DNA of 64,000 nucleotides from Pseudoalteromonas arctica (GCF_012927645.1 NZ_JABBMT010000009.1:62001-126000); one strand, 5' to 3'; counted from the first letter of the stretch, positions 19,127 through 29,033 are shown. The notes: generated by a model from the sequence alone, not told the origin. Numbers and translations: made by a program.

Positions 19127-19976
19127 AGCGCACGCCTACCATGGCTTTATGCTGATAACCCTGAGATACAATGGGACTGTTGGAAATTTCATTTGAAAAC
19201 CAGGTTGATAGCCAGCCACTTAAAAATACCCAGTGTTGATTGAGTGGGTACTCGGCGTGGAATTCAACAATCATACTCATTGCGGTGTCTGTTTGATAGA
19301 CCGCACGAGTAGCGCTGGCTTCTTCTGTTGTAATGCCAAAATAGTAATTGGTGAAATCAGTTGAGTAAGCGCTGATGCCAACACCGGTACGAAACTCCCA
19401 GTTTTGCCATGGTAAAATATGACTAAAAAAGCTATTTACAACCCAACCATTATGAGCATTAGAAATATCATGTAAGTATTCAAAAGAGATTTGTGAGTTT
19501 TCAAAGCGGCGGGTGAGGCGTAAGCCAGTGTCAAAGTCACTTTTTCGGCTTCGTATACCTTTAAGCTCTGGCACGACTCCACTGTTATAAAAGCCGAGTC
19601 CTGTTTCATCGAACCCTCCTTGCATATTAGTACCAAGAATATCAAGATCCCAATCATACTTATTGATGATGCTATAACCAATAATGATGCCGCCGCTGAG
19701 TTGGCTATGATCAATATCTAAATAAAAGCGTTTGTAAGAAATAGCAAGGTTGATATCAAGTTCTAGACCGTCACTGTAAGAATCGATTCCAACTAGATAA
19801 GAATCTTCAATATAATAGCCAGCGCCAGCACTCCAATCCCAAGCAAAGCCTGAGGTTGGCTCTAAGGTGTTATCAGCATAATAGCGATTGCTGGCATTAC
19901 TAGAGGTGCTCCATAAACCTATACTGATGAGCAGTAATAATAGCGGTTTCTTTAGATAGTGTTGTTTATGTAGCAT
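19116..19976 (-). CDS. MipA/OmpV family outer membrane protein, module 2
   Basis: A 286-residue exported barrel protein. The signal peptide (about residues 1-28) is followed by the WDWSAGAGYYIEDSYLVG segment and amphipathic strands, and the chain ends GVRYVF with a terminal Phe as in outer-membrane barrels. It heads the second module on the minus strand. The ATG at 19976 is the only sensible start, since the ATG four bases upstream stops after four codons. Confidence 0.82.
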   Translation of the reverse strand: MLHKQHYLKKPLLLLLISIGLWSTSSNASNRYYADNTLEPTSGFAWDWSAGAGYYIEDSYLVGIDSYSDGLELDINLAISYKRFYLDIDHSQLSGGIIIGYSIINKYDWDLDILGTNMQGGFDETGLGFYNSGVVPELKGIRSRKSDFDTGLRLTRRFENSQISFEYLHDISNAHNGWVVNSFFSHILPWQNWEFRTGVGISAYSTDFTNYYFGITTEEASATRAVYQTDTAMSMIVEFHAEYPLNQHWVFLSGWLSTWFSNEISNSPIVSQGYQHKAMVGVRYVF

Positions 19977-20011
19977 CCATGATCCAAATAAATTCAGCAG
20001 TTGTTAAGTGT

Positions 20012-20017
20012 ATTATA
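20012..20017 (-). promoter_or_regulatory. Candidate -10 box of module 2
   Basis: A consensus TATAAT on the minus strand lies 36 bases before the MipA start, in a 102-base gap that also contains the small inverted element caaag-agttc-ctttg just upstream. No strong -35 box at optimal spacing was found, as would fit an activator-dependent promoter; this is inference. Confidence 0.35.
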
Positions 20018-20078
20018 TTGTCAAAGAGTTCCTTTGAACTGTAAAAAATTGTAGCCAGTAGTCACTCTGTACATCGAC

Positions 20079-20888
20079 TTAGTGTACTTTAATTTTATCG
20101 ATCAAAATACTACTTAGATAATAGTGCATCATCGGTGTTAGAGCACTCACTTCAGTACGATTACAGGGTCCTTGAAGTTTAGTTAAACTCGTCATTTTAG
20201 AAATGGTTTTATAGCTTGGTATACTGACCTCTTGATTGGCGCGGGCAAGACGTGCTTGTTCAGTATTTTGTTGATGGATAAAAGTGGCTACTTCAAGCTC
20301 ATTACTGATCACTTGTTCATCACTGAAGCTGTAAATAAGTGGTTCTCGATGGAAGCTTGCACTGTCGATTGAGGACTTTCCAAACCACACTACATCACCC
20401 GATGCGCGATGGATCAGACGCATACTAACCTCTGCATTAATGGTCGAGCATTGTTGGATCGGATACAGTTGTGTTACTTGCGCAAAGAGAGGATACGCTT
20501 TATTCGGTGGTTGTATATGATATTCGGTATCGTCAATAAAGTTAAGCTCTAGCTGGTGTATAGCTAGGGTATAATCACTACTGCCTTGATCAACGACACG
20601 TAAGTTCATGGTCGTGAGTGCGTCAGTAATTTGTTTAAACAGGGTATCCGTGACACTTGCTTTGTCGGCAATAATTTGCACTGTTTGGTTACGAGTGATT
20701 TTATGCGCAGGTAGTTGCACTGATTTTACTTTCGGTGAAGCATGTTCGGTTTCATAGGCTACTTGATAGCTTTGGCTTTTTAATTGCGGTTTGAGTGGCA
20801 TTTCTAAAGGCACAGCAGGTGGCGGCGAAGTGACACAGGCTGTTGTAATAAAAGTAAAAAAAACTATTGATAAATAACGTATGAACAC
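20079..20888 (-). CDS. Hypothetical lipoprotein
   Basis: A 269-residue protein with a signal peptide and lipobox at Cys18 (ITTAC) followed by a Pro-rich linker (SPPPAVPLEMP). The mature part contains regions compatible with a periplasmic alpha/beta domain (YTLAIHQLELNFID; AEVSMRLIHRASGDVVWFG), the latter reminiscent of small lipoproteins that measure or bind envelope components. I do not recognise the family. It lies 102 bases upstream of module 2 on the same strand and could be an accessory member of it, though a candidate promoter sits between them. Confidence 0.7.
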   Translation of the reverse strand: MFIRYLSIVFFTFITTACVTSPPPAVPLEMPLKPQLKSQSYQVAYETEHASPKVKSVQLPAHKITRNQTVQIIADKASVTDTLFKQITDALTTMNLRVVDQGSSDYTLAIHQLELNFIDDTEYHIQPPNKAYPLFAQVTQLYPIQQCSTINAEVSMRLIHRASGDVVWFGKSSIDSASFHREPLIYSFSDEQVISNELEVATFIHQQNTEQARLARANQEVSIPSYKTISKMTSLTKLQGPCNRTEVSALTPMMHYYLSSILIDKIKVH

Positions 20889-20996
20889 TTTAAAACCCTT
20901 TGAAAGCTCGATAATTAGAATATTGTACGTTAGTCTTAATAAAACTTCATGGTATTATAAGGCTAAGAATGTCTTAATCTAGATAAATAATAAAAA

Positions 20997-22175
20997 ATGA
21001 AGCCTTTTGTGTCGTTAAGCAACTCCCTTTTTTTAGTTATCACTTTAGTGTTATTTCAATCGCAGGTTCATGCCAGCGATCAACAGTGGCAAGAATTTGT
21101 CAGTGATTATACACAACATCTCGAACATAAATTAAAAAGCAAAGGGATCCCTGGGGCTGCGTTGTCGATTGTTAATGGCCCTGATGATACGCATATACAA
21201 GGATTTGGGGTAACAAAGCTGAGTAAGGGCTTAGCAATCAATGCCCATACTCGGTTTCGCTTGGCGTCGGTATCTAAAACGTTTGCAGGCTCACTCAGTG
21301 CAAAGTTAGCCAATGAGGGAAAGTTTTCTTTAGACGACCCCGTCAGTAAATTTATCCCAGCCCTCGCTAATACGGATTACAAAAATAATTTAAAAGTTTT
21401 TCACTTGCTCAGTCATTCCAGCGGTCTAGTACCCAATGCGTATGATAACTTGATTGAATCAAGAATGAGTTACCCTGATATCGTGCAAAAGTTGTTGAGT
21501 GTTGAACCTATTTGCCTGCCAGGGCAATGCTATGGCTATCAAAATGTGATGTTTAGCTTAATTGCTGAAGTGATCAAAAGCAGTACTAAATTGGATTACT
21601 CTCGGTGGATGAGTGAGTTTATATTTTCTCCATTAAGTATGAATGATGCAAGTTTGGGTTATACGGCCATGGTAACGGATGATAACTATGCTCATCCCCA
21701 TATCAGAGGGCGCAAACGTTGGCACACTGCTAAATTGAAAAAAAACTACTATAAGGTACTCCCCGCAGCAGGCGTTAATGCTAGCGCCAGTGATATGGCT
21801 ATTTGGTTAAAAGCGCAGTTAGGATATTACCCAGCAGTATTATCCAGTGCAGTGTTAGCCAGTCAAACTCGTCCTTATACGCATACAAAAAAAGAGTTAC
21901 GCCGTCGAGTGTGGAAAAAGCACTTAACAGAAGCCTATTACGGCTTGGGTTGGCGAGTATACGACTATGATAATGAAACGCTTTATTACCACAGCGGCTG
22001 GGTGCAGGGTTATCGCAGCGACCTTGTCGTAATACCGCACTTAAACATAGGTTTCAGCCTGATCTTGAACGCAGAAACAGGTGTCATTAATGAATTAACC
22101 ACAGAATTTATTGATCGCGTATTGCTATTCAAACGTGCACAACAACTGGCAATGTATAAAGAGGAAGACAAATGA
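20997..22175 (+). CDS. Secreted serine hydrolase, class C beta-lactamase/DD-peptidase fold
   Basis: A 392-residue protein with a signal peptide (cleavage after VHA, about residue 26). Catalytic motifs of the penicillin-binding-protein-like fold are present: S-V-S-K in LASVSKTFAG (nucleophile Ser and Lys), Y-Q-N in CYGYQN, and H-S-G in YYHSGWVQG in place of K-T-G. Proteins of this type include esterases, DD-peptidases and D-amino-acid hydrolases as well as AmpC; the H-S-G triad argues for an EstB-like hydrolase or peptidase rather than a resistance enzyme. The stop overlaps the start of a small frameshifted gene by four bases. Confidence 0.88.
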   Translation: MKPFVSLSNSLFLVITLVLFQSQVHASDQQWQEFVSDYTQHLEHKLKSKGIPGAALSIVNGPDDTHIQGFGVTKLSKGLAINAHTRFRLASVSKTFAGSLSAKLANEGKFSLDDPVSKFIPALANTDYKNNLKVFHLLSHSSGLVPNAYDNLIESRMSYPDIVQKLLSVEPICLPGQCYGYQNVMFSLIAEVIKSSTKLDYSRWMSEFIFSPLSMNDASLGYTAMVTDDNYAHPHIRGRKRWHTAKLKKNYYKVLPAAGVNASASDMAIWLKAQLGYYPAVLSSAVLASQTRPYTHTKKELRRRVWKKHLTEAYYGLGWRVYDYDNETLYYHSGWVQGYRSDLVVIPHLNIGFSLILNAETGVINELTTEFIDRVLLFKRAQQLAMYKEEDK

Positions 22176-22356
22176 AATATATTTTAGCGAGCTTAATATT
22201 ACTGTTTACTGCGAATTTAACAGCAGCACAGCAAAGTATTTTTTATTTCGCCATATAGATGTTGAAACGATGCCTGAGAGTGAATTTAACTGCTACTTTA
22301 TTTTACAAAGCGAAGCGCAAGGCTATCAGTTGAGTGATATTAAGATGGATTTTTGA
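22172..22356 (+). pseudogene. Frameshifted small secreted protein
   Basis: An ATG overlapping the hydrolase stop (ATGA) opens a signal peptide (KYILASLILLFTANLTAA) that reaches a T6 run at 22239-22244 and stops four codons later. The minus-one frame continues without a stop from before the run to 22356 and reads FRHIDVETMPESEFNCYF and on. Restoring one T (T7) fuses the halves into a protein of about 60 residues with a cleavable signal peptide. This may be a real frameshift mutation, a phase-variable homopolymer or a sequencing error. Family not recognised. Confidence 0.6.
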
Positions 22357-22404
22357 GCAGTATGATATATTTATTTATAATTTATTGCAGTTACGTCGCA
22401 GACA

Positions 22405-22433
22405 TAAAAAAACCAGCAATGGCTGGTTTTTTA
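22405..22433. terminator. Bidirectional terminator before yhbY
   Basis: Stem aaccagc / gctggtt with a four-base loop, flanked by an A-run and a T-run, between convergent genes. Confidence 0.85.
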
Positions 22434-22448
22434 TAACGAAATAGAAAA

Positions 22449-22745
22449 TTAATTACGTGGTAATTGAATTTTCTTTTCTTCACTTTGACGATAAAGCACA
22501 AGTATGTGACCGATTGTCTGTAATTTCTCTGCACCGGTTTCACGAATAATTGCTTCAAAAATCAGTGCTTTAGTTTCGCGATCATCAGTAGGTACTTTAA
22601 CTTTGATAAGTTCGTGAATCTCTAAAGCGCTTTGAATTTCAACTAGTACACCTTCTGTTAAACCGTTAGAACCTAGTAGTACTACAGGTTTTAGAGAGTG
22701 TGCTTGACCTTTTAAAAACTGCTTTTGTTTGTTCGATAATTTCAT
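22449..22745 (-). CDS. yhbY: Ribosome assembly RNA-binding protein YhbY
   Basis: A 98-residue CRM-domain protein, associated with pre-50S ribosomal particles. Shows the family pattern LKPVVLLGSNGLTEGV (the G-x-x-G RNA-binding loop) and LIKVKVPTDDRETK. Divergently placed from rlmE with 88 bases between, the classical arrangement in gammaproteobacteria. Confidence 0.95.
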   Translation of the reverse strand: MKLSNKQKQFLKGQAHSLKPVVLLGSNGLTEGVLVEIQSALEIHELIKVKVPTDDRETKALIFEAIIRETGAEKLQTIGHILVLYRQSEEKKIQLPRN

Positions 22746-22833
22746 GTTGTTACAAATTTTGCTGAATATGGCTTGAATTAAGGGTATTCTAACGCCATCT
22801 AGAGAATATTACTAATTAGTTGCGTGATAATTT

Positions 22834-23463
22834 ATGACGAATAAAAAACTTTCGGCCAGTTCACAGCGATGGTTGAAGGAACATTTTGATGATCCTTATG
22901 TTCACGAGGCACAAAAGAAAGGTTGGCGTTCTCGTGCGATTTTTAAACTCGACGAGATCCAAAATAAAGATAAATTACTACGCCCAGCCATGACGGTGGT
23001 TGATTTGGGAGCTGCCCCGGGAAGCTGGTCACAGTATTTAGCAGAAAAAGTAGGCGATAAAGGGCAAGTGATCGCTTGTGATATATTACCTATGGATTCA
23101 TTGGCCGGCGTTGATTTTTTGCAAGGAGATTTCCGAGAAGAAGCTGTTTTAGATGCGTTATTAAATCGCATTAATGGTAAAAATGTTGATGTGGTGCTCT
23201 CTGATATGGCACCAAACATGAGTGGTAATAGCTCCGTTGACCAAGCTGGAAGCATGTATTTAGTGGAATTAGCACTCGATATGTGTAGCCACGTTTTAAA
23301 GAAAAATGGTGCATTTGTGGTTAAAGTATTCCAAGGTGAAGGCTTTGATGAATTTTTAAAAACAGTGCGTGATAGCTTTAAAATTGTAAAAATCCGTAAA
23401 CCCGACGCCTCGCGTGCGCGATCACGTGAAGTATATATAGTAGCGATAGGCTACAAACTGTAG
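22834..23463 (+). CDS. rlmE: 23S rRNA 2'-O-methyltransferase RlmE (FtsJ/RrmJ)
   Basis: A 209-residue Rossmann-fold methyltransferase that methylates the ribose of U2552 in 23S rRNA during late 50S assembly. SAM-binding motif [13 protein letters not shown] is at about residues 58-70; the K-D-K-E catalytic set is represented by Lys in the N-terminal R-A-I-F-K-L, Asp in [12 protein letters not shown], Lys in F-V-V-K-V-F-Q-G and Glu in R-S-R-E-V-Y. It precedes ftsH, probably in one transcript, as in E. coli. Confidence 0.97.
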   Translation: MTNKKLSASSQRWLKEHFDDPYVHEAQKKGWRSRAIFKLDEIQNKDKLLRPAMTVVDLGAAPGSWSQYLAEKVGDKGQVIACDILPMDSLAGVDFLQGDFREEAVLDALLNRINGKNVDVVLSDMAPNMSGNSSVDQAGSMYLVELALDMCSHVLKKNGAFVVKVFQGEGFDEFLKTVRDSFKIVKIRKPDASRARSREVYIVAIGYKL

Positions 23464-23520
23464 TACAGTTGTCCGGCGTTTAGTTGAATTTAAATTAATT
23501 GGATACAAGAGGTTAACCCC

Positions 23521-25473
23521 TTGAGCGATATGGCGAAAAATCTAATACTCTGGCTGGTCATTGCAGTTGTGCTAATGTCAGTGTTTCAGAGCTTTAATGG
23601 TGGCGATCAAGTAGATCGTCAAACAAGTTACAGTCAATTTGTAAAAGATGCCCGAAGTGGCGCTATACAAGAAGTGGCAATAGAAAGTACCAGTGGCACA
23701 ATTACTGGCACTAAAACCAATGGCGAACGTTTTCAAACGATCATGCCTATTTATGATAAAGATATTCTTAATGACTTATTAAAAAGTGATGTGAATGTAA
23801 AAGGTGTTAAGCCTGAAGAGCAATCGTTCTTAGCGAGCATCTTAATTTCATGGTTCCCAATGTTATTACTAATTGGGGTATGGATTTTCTTCATGCGTCA
23901 AATGCAAGGCGGCGGTGGCAAAGGTGCTATGTCGTTTGGTAAGAGTAAAGCACGCTTAATGAGTGAAGACCAAATTAAAACCACGTTTGCTGATGTTGCA
24001 GGTTGCGATGAAGCAAAAGAAGATGTCACAGAGCTAGTGGATTTCTTACGAGATCCTTCTAAGTTCCAAAAACTCGGTGGTAGTATTCCTAAAGGCGTAC
24101 TGATGGTAGGTCCTCCAGGTACGGGTAAAACCTTGCTTGCTAAGGCCGTTGCTGGTGAAGCTAAAGTACCGTTCTTTACTATTTCAGGTTCAGACTTTGT
24201 GGAGATGTTTGTCGGTGTTGGTGCATCGCGTGTTCGTGATATGTTTGAACAAGCGAAAAAAGCAGCGCCCTGTATTATCTTTATCGATGAGATTGATGCG
24301 GTAGGACGTAAACGTGGCGCTGGTATGGGTGGTGGTCACGATGAGCGTGAGCAAACACTTAACCAAATGCTTGTTGAAATGGATGGCTTTGAAGGTAATG
24401 AAGGCATTATCGTGATTGCCGCGACTAACCGTCCTGACGTTCTCGATCCAGCATTACTTCGTCCAGGTCGTTTTGACCGTCAAGTGGTGGTTGGCTTACC
24501 TGATATTCGTGGTCGTGAACAAATCCTTAAAGTACATATGCGTAAAGTACCATTAGGTGACAACGTTGAAGCGTCAGTTATTGCACGTGGTACACCGGGT
24601 TTCTCAGGTGCCGATTTAGCAAACTTAGTAAATGAAGCTGCACTTTATGCTGCACGTGGTAATAAACGTGTTGTAAGCATGGCTGAATTTGATGCTGCTA
24701 AAGATAAAATCATGATGGGCGCAGAGCGCAAGACCATGGTGATGAGCGAGAAAGAAAAAGAAATGACTGCGTACCACGAAGCAGGTCACGCAATCGTTGG
24801 CCGCATAGTGCCAGAGCACGATCCTGTTTATAAAGTATCAATTATTCCACGCGGTCGTGCCCTTGGTGTAACTATGTACTTACCAGAACAAGACCGTGTT
24901 AGTCACTCTAAAGAGTTACTGGAATCAATGATTTCAAGCTTATATGGTGGCCGAATTGCTGAAGCACTGATTTATGGTGAAGATAAAGTAACTACAGGTG
25001 CAAGTAACGACATTGAACGCGCAACAGATATTGCCCGTAAAATGGTGACTCAGTGGGGTCTAAGTGAGAAGCTGGGTCCGCTAATGTACACTGAAGACCA
25101 AAATGAGATGTACATGGGTGGCGGCGGTGGTCGTGCCATGAGCATGTCAGATGAAACGGCTAAAGTGATTGATGCAGAAGTTCGCTCGTTATCAGATCGT
25201 AACTACCAACGCGCTGAGCAAATTTTAAAAGATCATATTGATATTCTACATTCGATGAAAGATGCATTAATGAAATATGAAACGATTGATGCTAAGCAAA
25301 TTGATGATCTAATGGCACGTCAGCCTGTACGTGAACCACGTGATGCGCATGACCGCCGTGATACTGCTGATAAAAAGCCAGTGGTTGAAGAGAGCAAAGC
25401 AGAACCAGCTGCTGAAAAAGACGACAAACCAGCTCAAAAAGATGAAACAAATCTTGATGATAAAGCTGAATAA
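23521..25473 (+). CDS. ftsH: ATP-dependent zinc metalloprotease FtsH
   Basis: A 650-residue membrane-anchored AAA+ protease that degrades misassembled membrane proteins and regulators such as LpxC. Two TM segments (about 7-25 and 103-122) flank a periplasmic domain; then Walker A GPPGTGKT, Walker [13 protein letters not shown], the second region of homology ending RPGRFDRQV, and the zinc site HEAGH. The C-terminal tail (after about 600) is charged and low in complexity. Start: TTG at 23521 is chosen over the ATG at 23530 because AAGAGG (23507-23512) is eight bases from TTG but 17 from ATG; the residues M-S-D-M-A-K-N are the same extended form seen in other gammaproteobacteria. Confidence 0.97.
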   Translation: MSDMAKNLILWLVIAVVLMSVFQSFNGGDQVDRQTSYSQFVKDARSGAIQEVAIESTSGTITGTKTNGERFQTIMPIYDKDILNDLLKSDVNVKGVKPEEQSFLASILISWFPMLLLIGVWIFFMRQMQGGGGKGAMSFGKSKARLMSEDQIKTTFADVAGCDEAKEDVTELVDFLRDPSKFQKLGGSIPKGVLMVGPPGTGKTLLAKAVAGEAKVPFFTISGSDFVEMFVGVGASRVRDMFEQAKKAAPCIIFIDEIDAVGRKRGAGMGGGHDEREQTLNQMLVEMDGFEGNEGIIVIAATNRPDVLDPALLRPGRFDRQVVVGLPDIRGREQILKVHMRKVPLGDNVEASVIARGTPGFSGADLANLVNEAALYAARGNKRVVSMAEFDAAKDKIMMGAERKTMVMSEKEKEMTAYHEAGHAIVGRIVPEHDPVYKVSIIPRGRALGVTMYLPEQDRVSHSKELLESMISSLYGGRIAEALIYGEDKVTTGASNDIERATDIARKMVTQWGLSEKLGPLMYTEDQNEMYMGGGGGRAMSMSDETAKVIDAEVRSLSDRNYQRAEQILKDHIDILHSMKDALMKYETIDAKQIDDLMARQPVREPRDAHDRRDTADKKPVVEESKAEPAAEKDDKPAQKDETNLDDKAE

Positions 25474-25492
25474 CAGTTAAAATAGCTAAATC

Positions 25493-25519
25493 AAAAGCCC
25501 CGATTGTCGGGGCTTTTTT
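25493..25519 (+). terminator. Intrinsic terminator after ftsH
   Basis: An 11-bp stem (aaaagccccga / tcggggctttt) with a three-base loop followed by T residues, about 20 bases after the ftsH stop. It separates ftsH from folP, possibly as an attenuating element since folP follows within 80 bases. Confidence 0.85.
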
Positions 25520-25569
25520 GTAGTTTTGAATACAGATTATCAATGCAATGGATGTATTGAAGGTGATAG

Positions 25570-26424
25570 ATGACCACAGTTAAGTTACCTAGAGGTCGCA
25601 GTTTACACCTCGACACCCCAGTGATAATGGGGATTTTAAATGTCACTCCTGATTCTTTCTCAGACGGCGGACGCTACTACCAAACAGACAGCGCTGTCAT
25701 AAAAGCTCAAACCTTATTAACAGACGGCGCTACCATACTCGATATTGGTGGTGAATCAACGCGTCCAGGCGCACCTGATGTTAGTCTTGAAGATGAATTA
25801 GCCAGAGTAATCCCCGCAATTGAGGCAATTCGTGCCCACAGTGATAGTGCCGTTAATGATTGCATCATTTCGATAGATACCAGTAAAAGTGAAGTAATGC
25901 GTCAAGCTATTCTAGCTGGAGCTGATATTGTTAATGATGTGCGTGCTTTACAAGAGCCAAACGCACTGGCAACAGTTGCACCGTTTTCAGACGTTGCAGT
26001 GTGCTTAATGCATATGCAAGGGAAACCGCGCACCATGCAAAGCAATCCTCAGTATGATGATTTACTCAGCGATATAAAAGATTTTTTTGTACAGCGGATC
26101 AAAGCGTGTGAAACAGCGGGGATTCAGCATCAGCGACTTATTCTAGATCCTGGATTTGGCTTTGGCAAAACCCTTAGCCACAATTTTCAAATACTGGCGC
26201 GGTTTAATGAATTTGACCACTTTGGTTTACCTGTTTTAGCAGGACTATCGCGTAAGTCAATGATCGGCAACTTATTAAATAGACAAACAAACGAGCGCCT
26301 TGCTGGCAGTTTAGCTGGGGCATTAATTGCAGCGCAAAATGGCGCAAAAATTATCCGTGTACATGATGTAAAAGAAACCGCAGATGTGCTTGGCGTATGG
26401 CAAGCGTGCGAACAAGGAATTTAA
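25570..26424 (+). CDS. folP: Dihydropteroate synthase
   Basis: A 284-residue TIM-barrel enzyme that joins p-aminobenzoate to hydroxymethyl-dihydropterin diphosphate in folate synthesis, the target of sulfonamides. Signature motifs: [48 protein letters not shown] and GLSRKSMIG. glmM begins two bases after its stop. Confidence 0.97.
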   Translation: MTTVKLPRGRSLHLDTPVIMGILNVTPDSFSDGGRYYQTDSAVIKAQTLLTDGATILDIGGESTRPGAPDVSLEDELARVIPAIEAIRAHSDSAVNDCIISIDTSKSEVMRQAILAGADIVNDVRALQEPNALATVAPFSDVAVCLMHMQGKPRTMQSNPQYDDLLSDIKDFFVQRIKACETAGIQHQRLILDPGFGFGKTLSHNFQILARFNEFDHFGLPVLAGLSRKSMIGNLLNRQTNERLAGSLAGALIAAQNGAKIIRVHDVKETADVLGVWQACEQGI

Positions 26425-26426
26425 TT

Positions 26427-27776
26427 ATGAATAAAAGAAAATATTTTGGCACCGATGGTGTACGTGGCATGGTAGGTGAGTACCCAATTACTCCAGAATT
26501 TGCGCTTAAGCTAGGTTGGGCGGCAGGTAAAGTGCTATCAAAAAACGGCACAAAAAAAGTTATCATAGGTAAAGATACCCGTATTTCAGGTTATATGTTA
26601 GAGACATCACTTGAAGCGGGTTTGATCGCCGCAGGTATCGATGTGGTGTTACTTGGCCCGATGCCAACACCAGCAGTTGCCTATTTAGCACAAACATTTC
26701 GTGCTGAGGCTGGCATTGTGATCAGTGCATCTCATAACCCATATCATGACAACGGCATTAAGTTTTTTTGTGGCCGAGGTTTGAAGTTAGCAGATGAAGT
26801 CGAGCTACAAATTGAAGCGATGCTTGATGAACCAATGACCTGTGTGGCATCTGATAAGCTTGGTAAAGCACGTCGTTTAGAAAGTGCTGATGGTCGTTAT
26901 ATTGAGTTTTGTAAAAGCCAATTCCCACAAGGCCTGTCGTTAGAAGGTTTAAAGATTGTATTAGATTGTGCCAATGGTGCAACTTATCATATCGCACCAT
27001 CAGTAATGCGTGAATTAGGCGCTGAGATAATTTGCCACGCTTGCGAGCCAAATGGTGTCAATATCAATCTAGAATGTGGTGCTACACATGTTGATGCATT
27101 GAAGCGTAAAGTATTAGAGCAGAACGCGGATGTAGGTATTGCTTACGACGGCGATGGCGACCGTGTAATGATGGTTGATCATAATGGCCGAGTATTTGAT
27201 GGGGACGATATTGTCTACATTATTGCCTGCCAAGCTGCCAATGATGATATGTTAGGTGGTGGTGTTGTTGGCACTGTAATGTCTAATATGGGGCTTGAAA
27301 ATGCACTCAAAGCGAAAGGTATCGAGTTTGCCCGCAGCAAAGTGGGTGATCGCTATGTAATGGAATTACTACAAGAAAAAGGCTGGAAAATCGGTGGTGA
27401 AAGCTCAGGGCATGTATTGAATTTAGATTTGATCAGCACCGGCGACGGTATTATCTCAAGCTTGCAAGTGCTTGCCGCAATGGTTGCTCAAAACCGCACT
27501 CTAAAAGATTTAGGAGCAGGCTTTGTTAAATACCCAATGAAGATGATTAATGTACGCTACAAAGCGGGCACCGATCCAACACTTGCGCCAGAGGTTATTG
27601 GTGCGGTTGCTGATGTTGAAAAACAACTTGCTGGTAAAGGCCGTGTATTATTACGTAAATCTGGCACAGAGCCGGTTGTTCGCGTGATGGTAGAAGCCGA
27701 AGAAGAGAAAATAGTCCTTGATAGTGCACAAAAAATTGCTGCAGTTGTCGAATCTATGAGCAAACAAACTGATTAA
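26427..27776 (+). CDS. glmM: Phosphoglucosamine mutase
   Basis: A 449-residue alpha-D-phosphohexomutase converting glucosamine-6-P to glucosamine-1-P for UDP-GlcNAc, hence peptidoglycan and LPS. The N-terminus is the standard [12 protein letters not shown]; the phosphoserine is Ser102 in [12 protein letters not shown]; metal-binding loop AYDGDGDRV; sugar-binding GGESSGH; phosphate-binding [11 protein letters not shown]. An in-frame start at 26397 would overlap folP; the ATG at 26427 with AAGGA 14 bases upstream is correct by family comparison. Confidence 0.97.
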   Translation: MNKRKYFGTDGVRGMVGEYPITPEFALKLGWAAGKVLSKNGTKKVIIGKDTRISGYMLETSLEAGLIAAGIDVVLLGPMPTPAVAYLAQTFRAEAGIVISASHNPYHDNGIKFFCGRGLKLADEVELQIEAMLDEPMTCVASDKLGKARRLESADGRYIEFCKSQFPQGLSLEGLKIVLDCANGATYHIAPSVMRELGAEIICHACEPNGVNINLECGATHVDALKRKVLEQNADVGIAYDGDGDRVMMVDHNGRVFDGDDIVYIIACQAANDDMLGGGVVGTVMSNMGLENALKAKGIEFARSKVGDRYVMELLQEKGWKIGGESSGHVLNLDLISTGDGIISSLQVLAAMVAQNRTLKDLGAGFVKYPMKMINVRYKAGTDPTLAPEVIGAVADVEKQLAGKGRVLLRKSGTEPVVRVMVEAEEEKIVLDSAQKIAAVVESMSKQTD

Positions 27777-27848
27777 GAACAATAACCTCTTGTAACTTTG
27801 GGCGAGTCGAGTTACTATCTCGCCCGCTTTCTAATGTGGAGTGGAAAA

Positions 27849-28598
27849 ATGGCAATACGCAAGCCAATGGTCGCAGGCAATTGGAAAATGAACGGCTCGA
27901 AAGAGTTAGTGCAGCAATTATCTGACGCTATCAACAACGTAAAATCAGATCAGATAGACGTTGTGGTATTTCCACCTTACCCATTGTTGCCTATGCTAAC
28001 AGCTACAGGTATAACAACTGGGGCACAAACGGTTTCTGAAAATGAATCAGGTGCATTTACTGGTGAAGTTGATGCGCAATTAATTAAAGATTTAGGTTGC
28101 CAATATACGTTAGTTGGTCACTCTGAACGGCGTAGTATCTACGGCGAAAGCAATGACACTGTTGCAGCTAAGTTTGCTCGTGCACAACAAGTGGGTTTAA
28201 CACCTATTTTATGTGTTGGTGAAAGTGAAGAGCAACGCGAACAAGGTCAAACTGAATTAGTCGTTGCTGCACAAATTGATGCAGTAATTGATAAATTAGG
28301 TCTAGCAGCACTGAAAGATTCTGTGATAGCATACGAGCCCGTTTGGGCCATTGGCACAGGTAAGACTGCATCGCCTGAACAAGCACAACATGTGCACAAA
28401 TTTATCCGTGATAAAATTGCTACTATCAGTAGTGATTTAGCACAAGGGCTGACCATTCTTTATGGTGGCAGCGTAAATGAAAAAAATAGCGAATTATTAT
28501 TTGCACAACCAGATATAGACGGTGGCCTGATTGGGGGCGCTAGTTTAAAAGCAGATTTATTTACTGCAATCTGTGAAAGTGCAAAAGGGACCGTATAA
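27849..28598 (+). CDS. tpiA: Triose-phosphate isomerase
   Basis: A 249-residue TIM-barrel enzyme interconverting dihydroxyacetone phosphate and glyceraldehyde 3-phosphate. Motifs: VAGNWKMNG with substrate Lys, LVGHSERR with the electrophile His, AYEPVWAIGTG with the catalytic Glu, and the phosphate loop ILYGGSVN. The ATG at 27849 (GTGGAGTGG upstream) is the family start; the 17 extra codons upstream are not conserved. tpiA between glmM and secG is a feature of Alteromonadales and relatives. Confidence 0.96.
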   Translation: MAIRKPMVAGNWKMNGSKELVQQLSDAINNVKSDQIDVVVFPPYPLLPMLTATGITTGAQTVSENESGAFTGEVDAQLIKDLGCQYTLVGHSERRSIYGESNDTVAAKFARAQQVGLTPILCVGESEEQREQGQTELVVAAQIDAVIDKLGLAALKDSVIAYEPVWAIGTGKTASPEQAQHVHKFIRDKIATISSDLAQGLTILYGGSVNEKNSELLFAQPDIDGGLIGGASLKADLFTAICESAKGTV

Positions 28599-28599
28599 G

Positions 28600-28950
28600 A
28601 TGTACGAAATTTTATTAGTAGTTTATTTAGTTGTTGCTTTAGCGCTTGTTGGTATGGTTTTAATTCAACAAGGTAAAGGCGCAGATATGGGTTCATCATT
28701 TGGTGCTGGTGCCTCTGCAACCGTTTTTGGTTCGTCAGGTGCAGGTAACTTTATGACAAAAACAACTACAATCTTAGCCAGTGTCTTTTTTGTGCTAAGT
28801 ATTGTACTAGGTAACTTAACTGCAGGTCAGATCAAAAAAACTGATGAGTGGGAAAACCTAGAAGCAGCACCAGCAGTTGAAACAATTGCTCCTGCAGCTG
28901 ACGATGTTCCAGTAACATCAACGAAAGAGAAATCTGACGTACCAAATTAA
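28600..28950 (+). CDS. secG: Preprotein translocase subunit SecG
   Basis: A 116-residue inner-membrane protein of the SecYEG channel. Two hydrophobic helices (about 3-22 and 51-72) flank the conserved LIQQGKGADMGSSFGAGAS loop. The ATG at 28600 follows the tpiA stop by one base and has AAAGGGA upstream. The C-terminal tail is Ala/acidic-rich and longer than the core. Confidence 0.95.
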   Translation: MYEILLVVYLVVALALVGMVLIQQGKGADMGSSFGAGASATVFGSSGAGNFMTKTTTILASVFFVLSIVLGNLTAGQIKKTDEWENLEAAPAVETIAPAADDVPVTSTKEKSDVPN

Positions 28951-29033
28951 TACATTTTAAAAGTATCGTTAAACGATTTATCATCCTCAAATAAATCAGT
29001 AAGTTTAACACCTAAAGTGAAAGCTTTAACAAT

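Noticed and set aside
20997-22175. AmpC-type resistance beta-lactamase
   Set aside because: The K-T-G motif is replaced by H-S-G and the sequence fits the broad EstB/DD-peptidase group better.
22239-22244. Programmed minus-one frameshift at the T6 run
   Set aside because: The zero-frame codons around the run do not form a standard X-XXY-YYZ slippery heptamer, so a simple indel is the better explanation.
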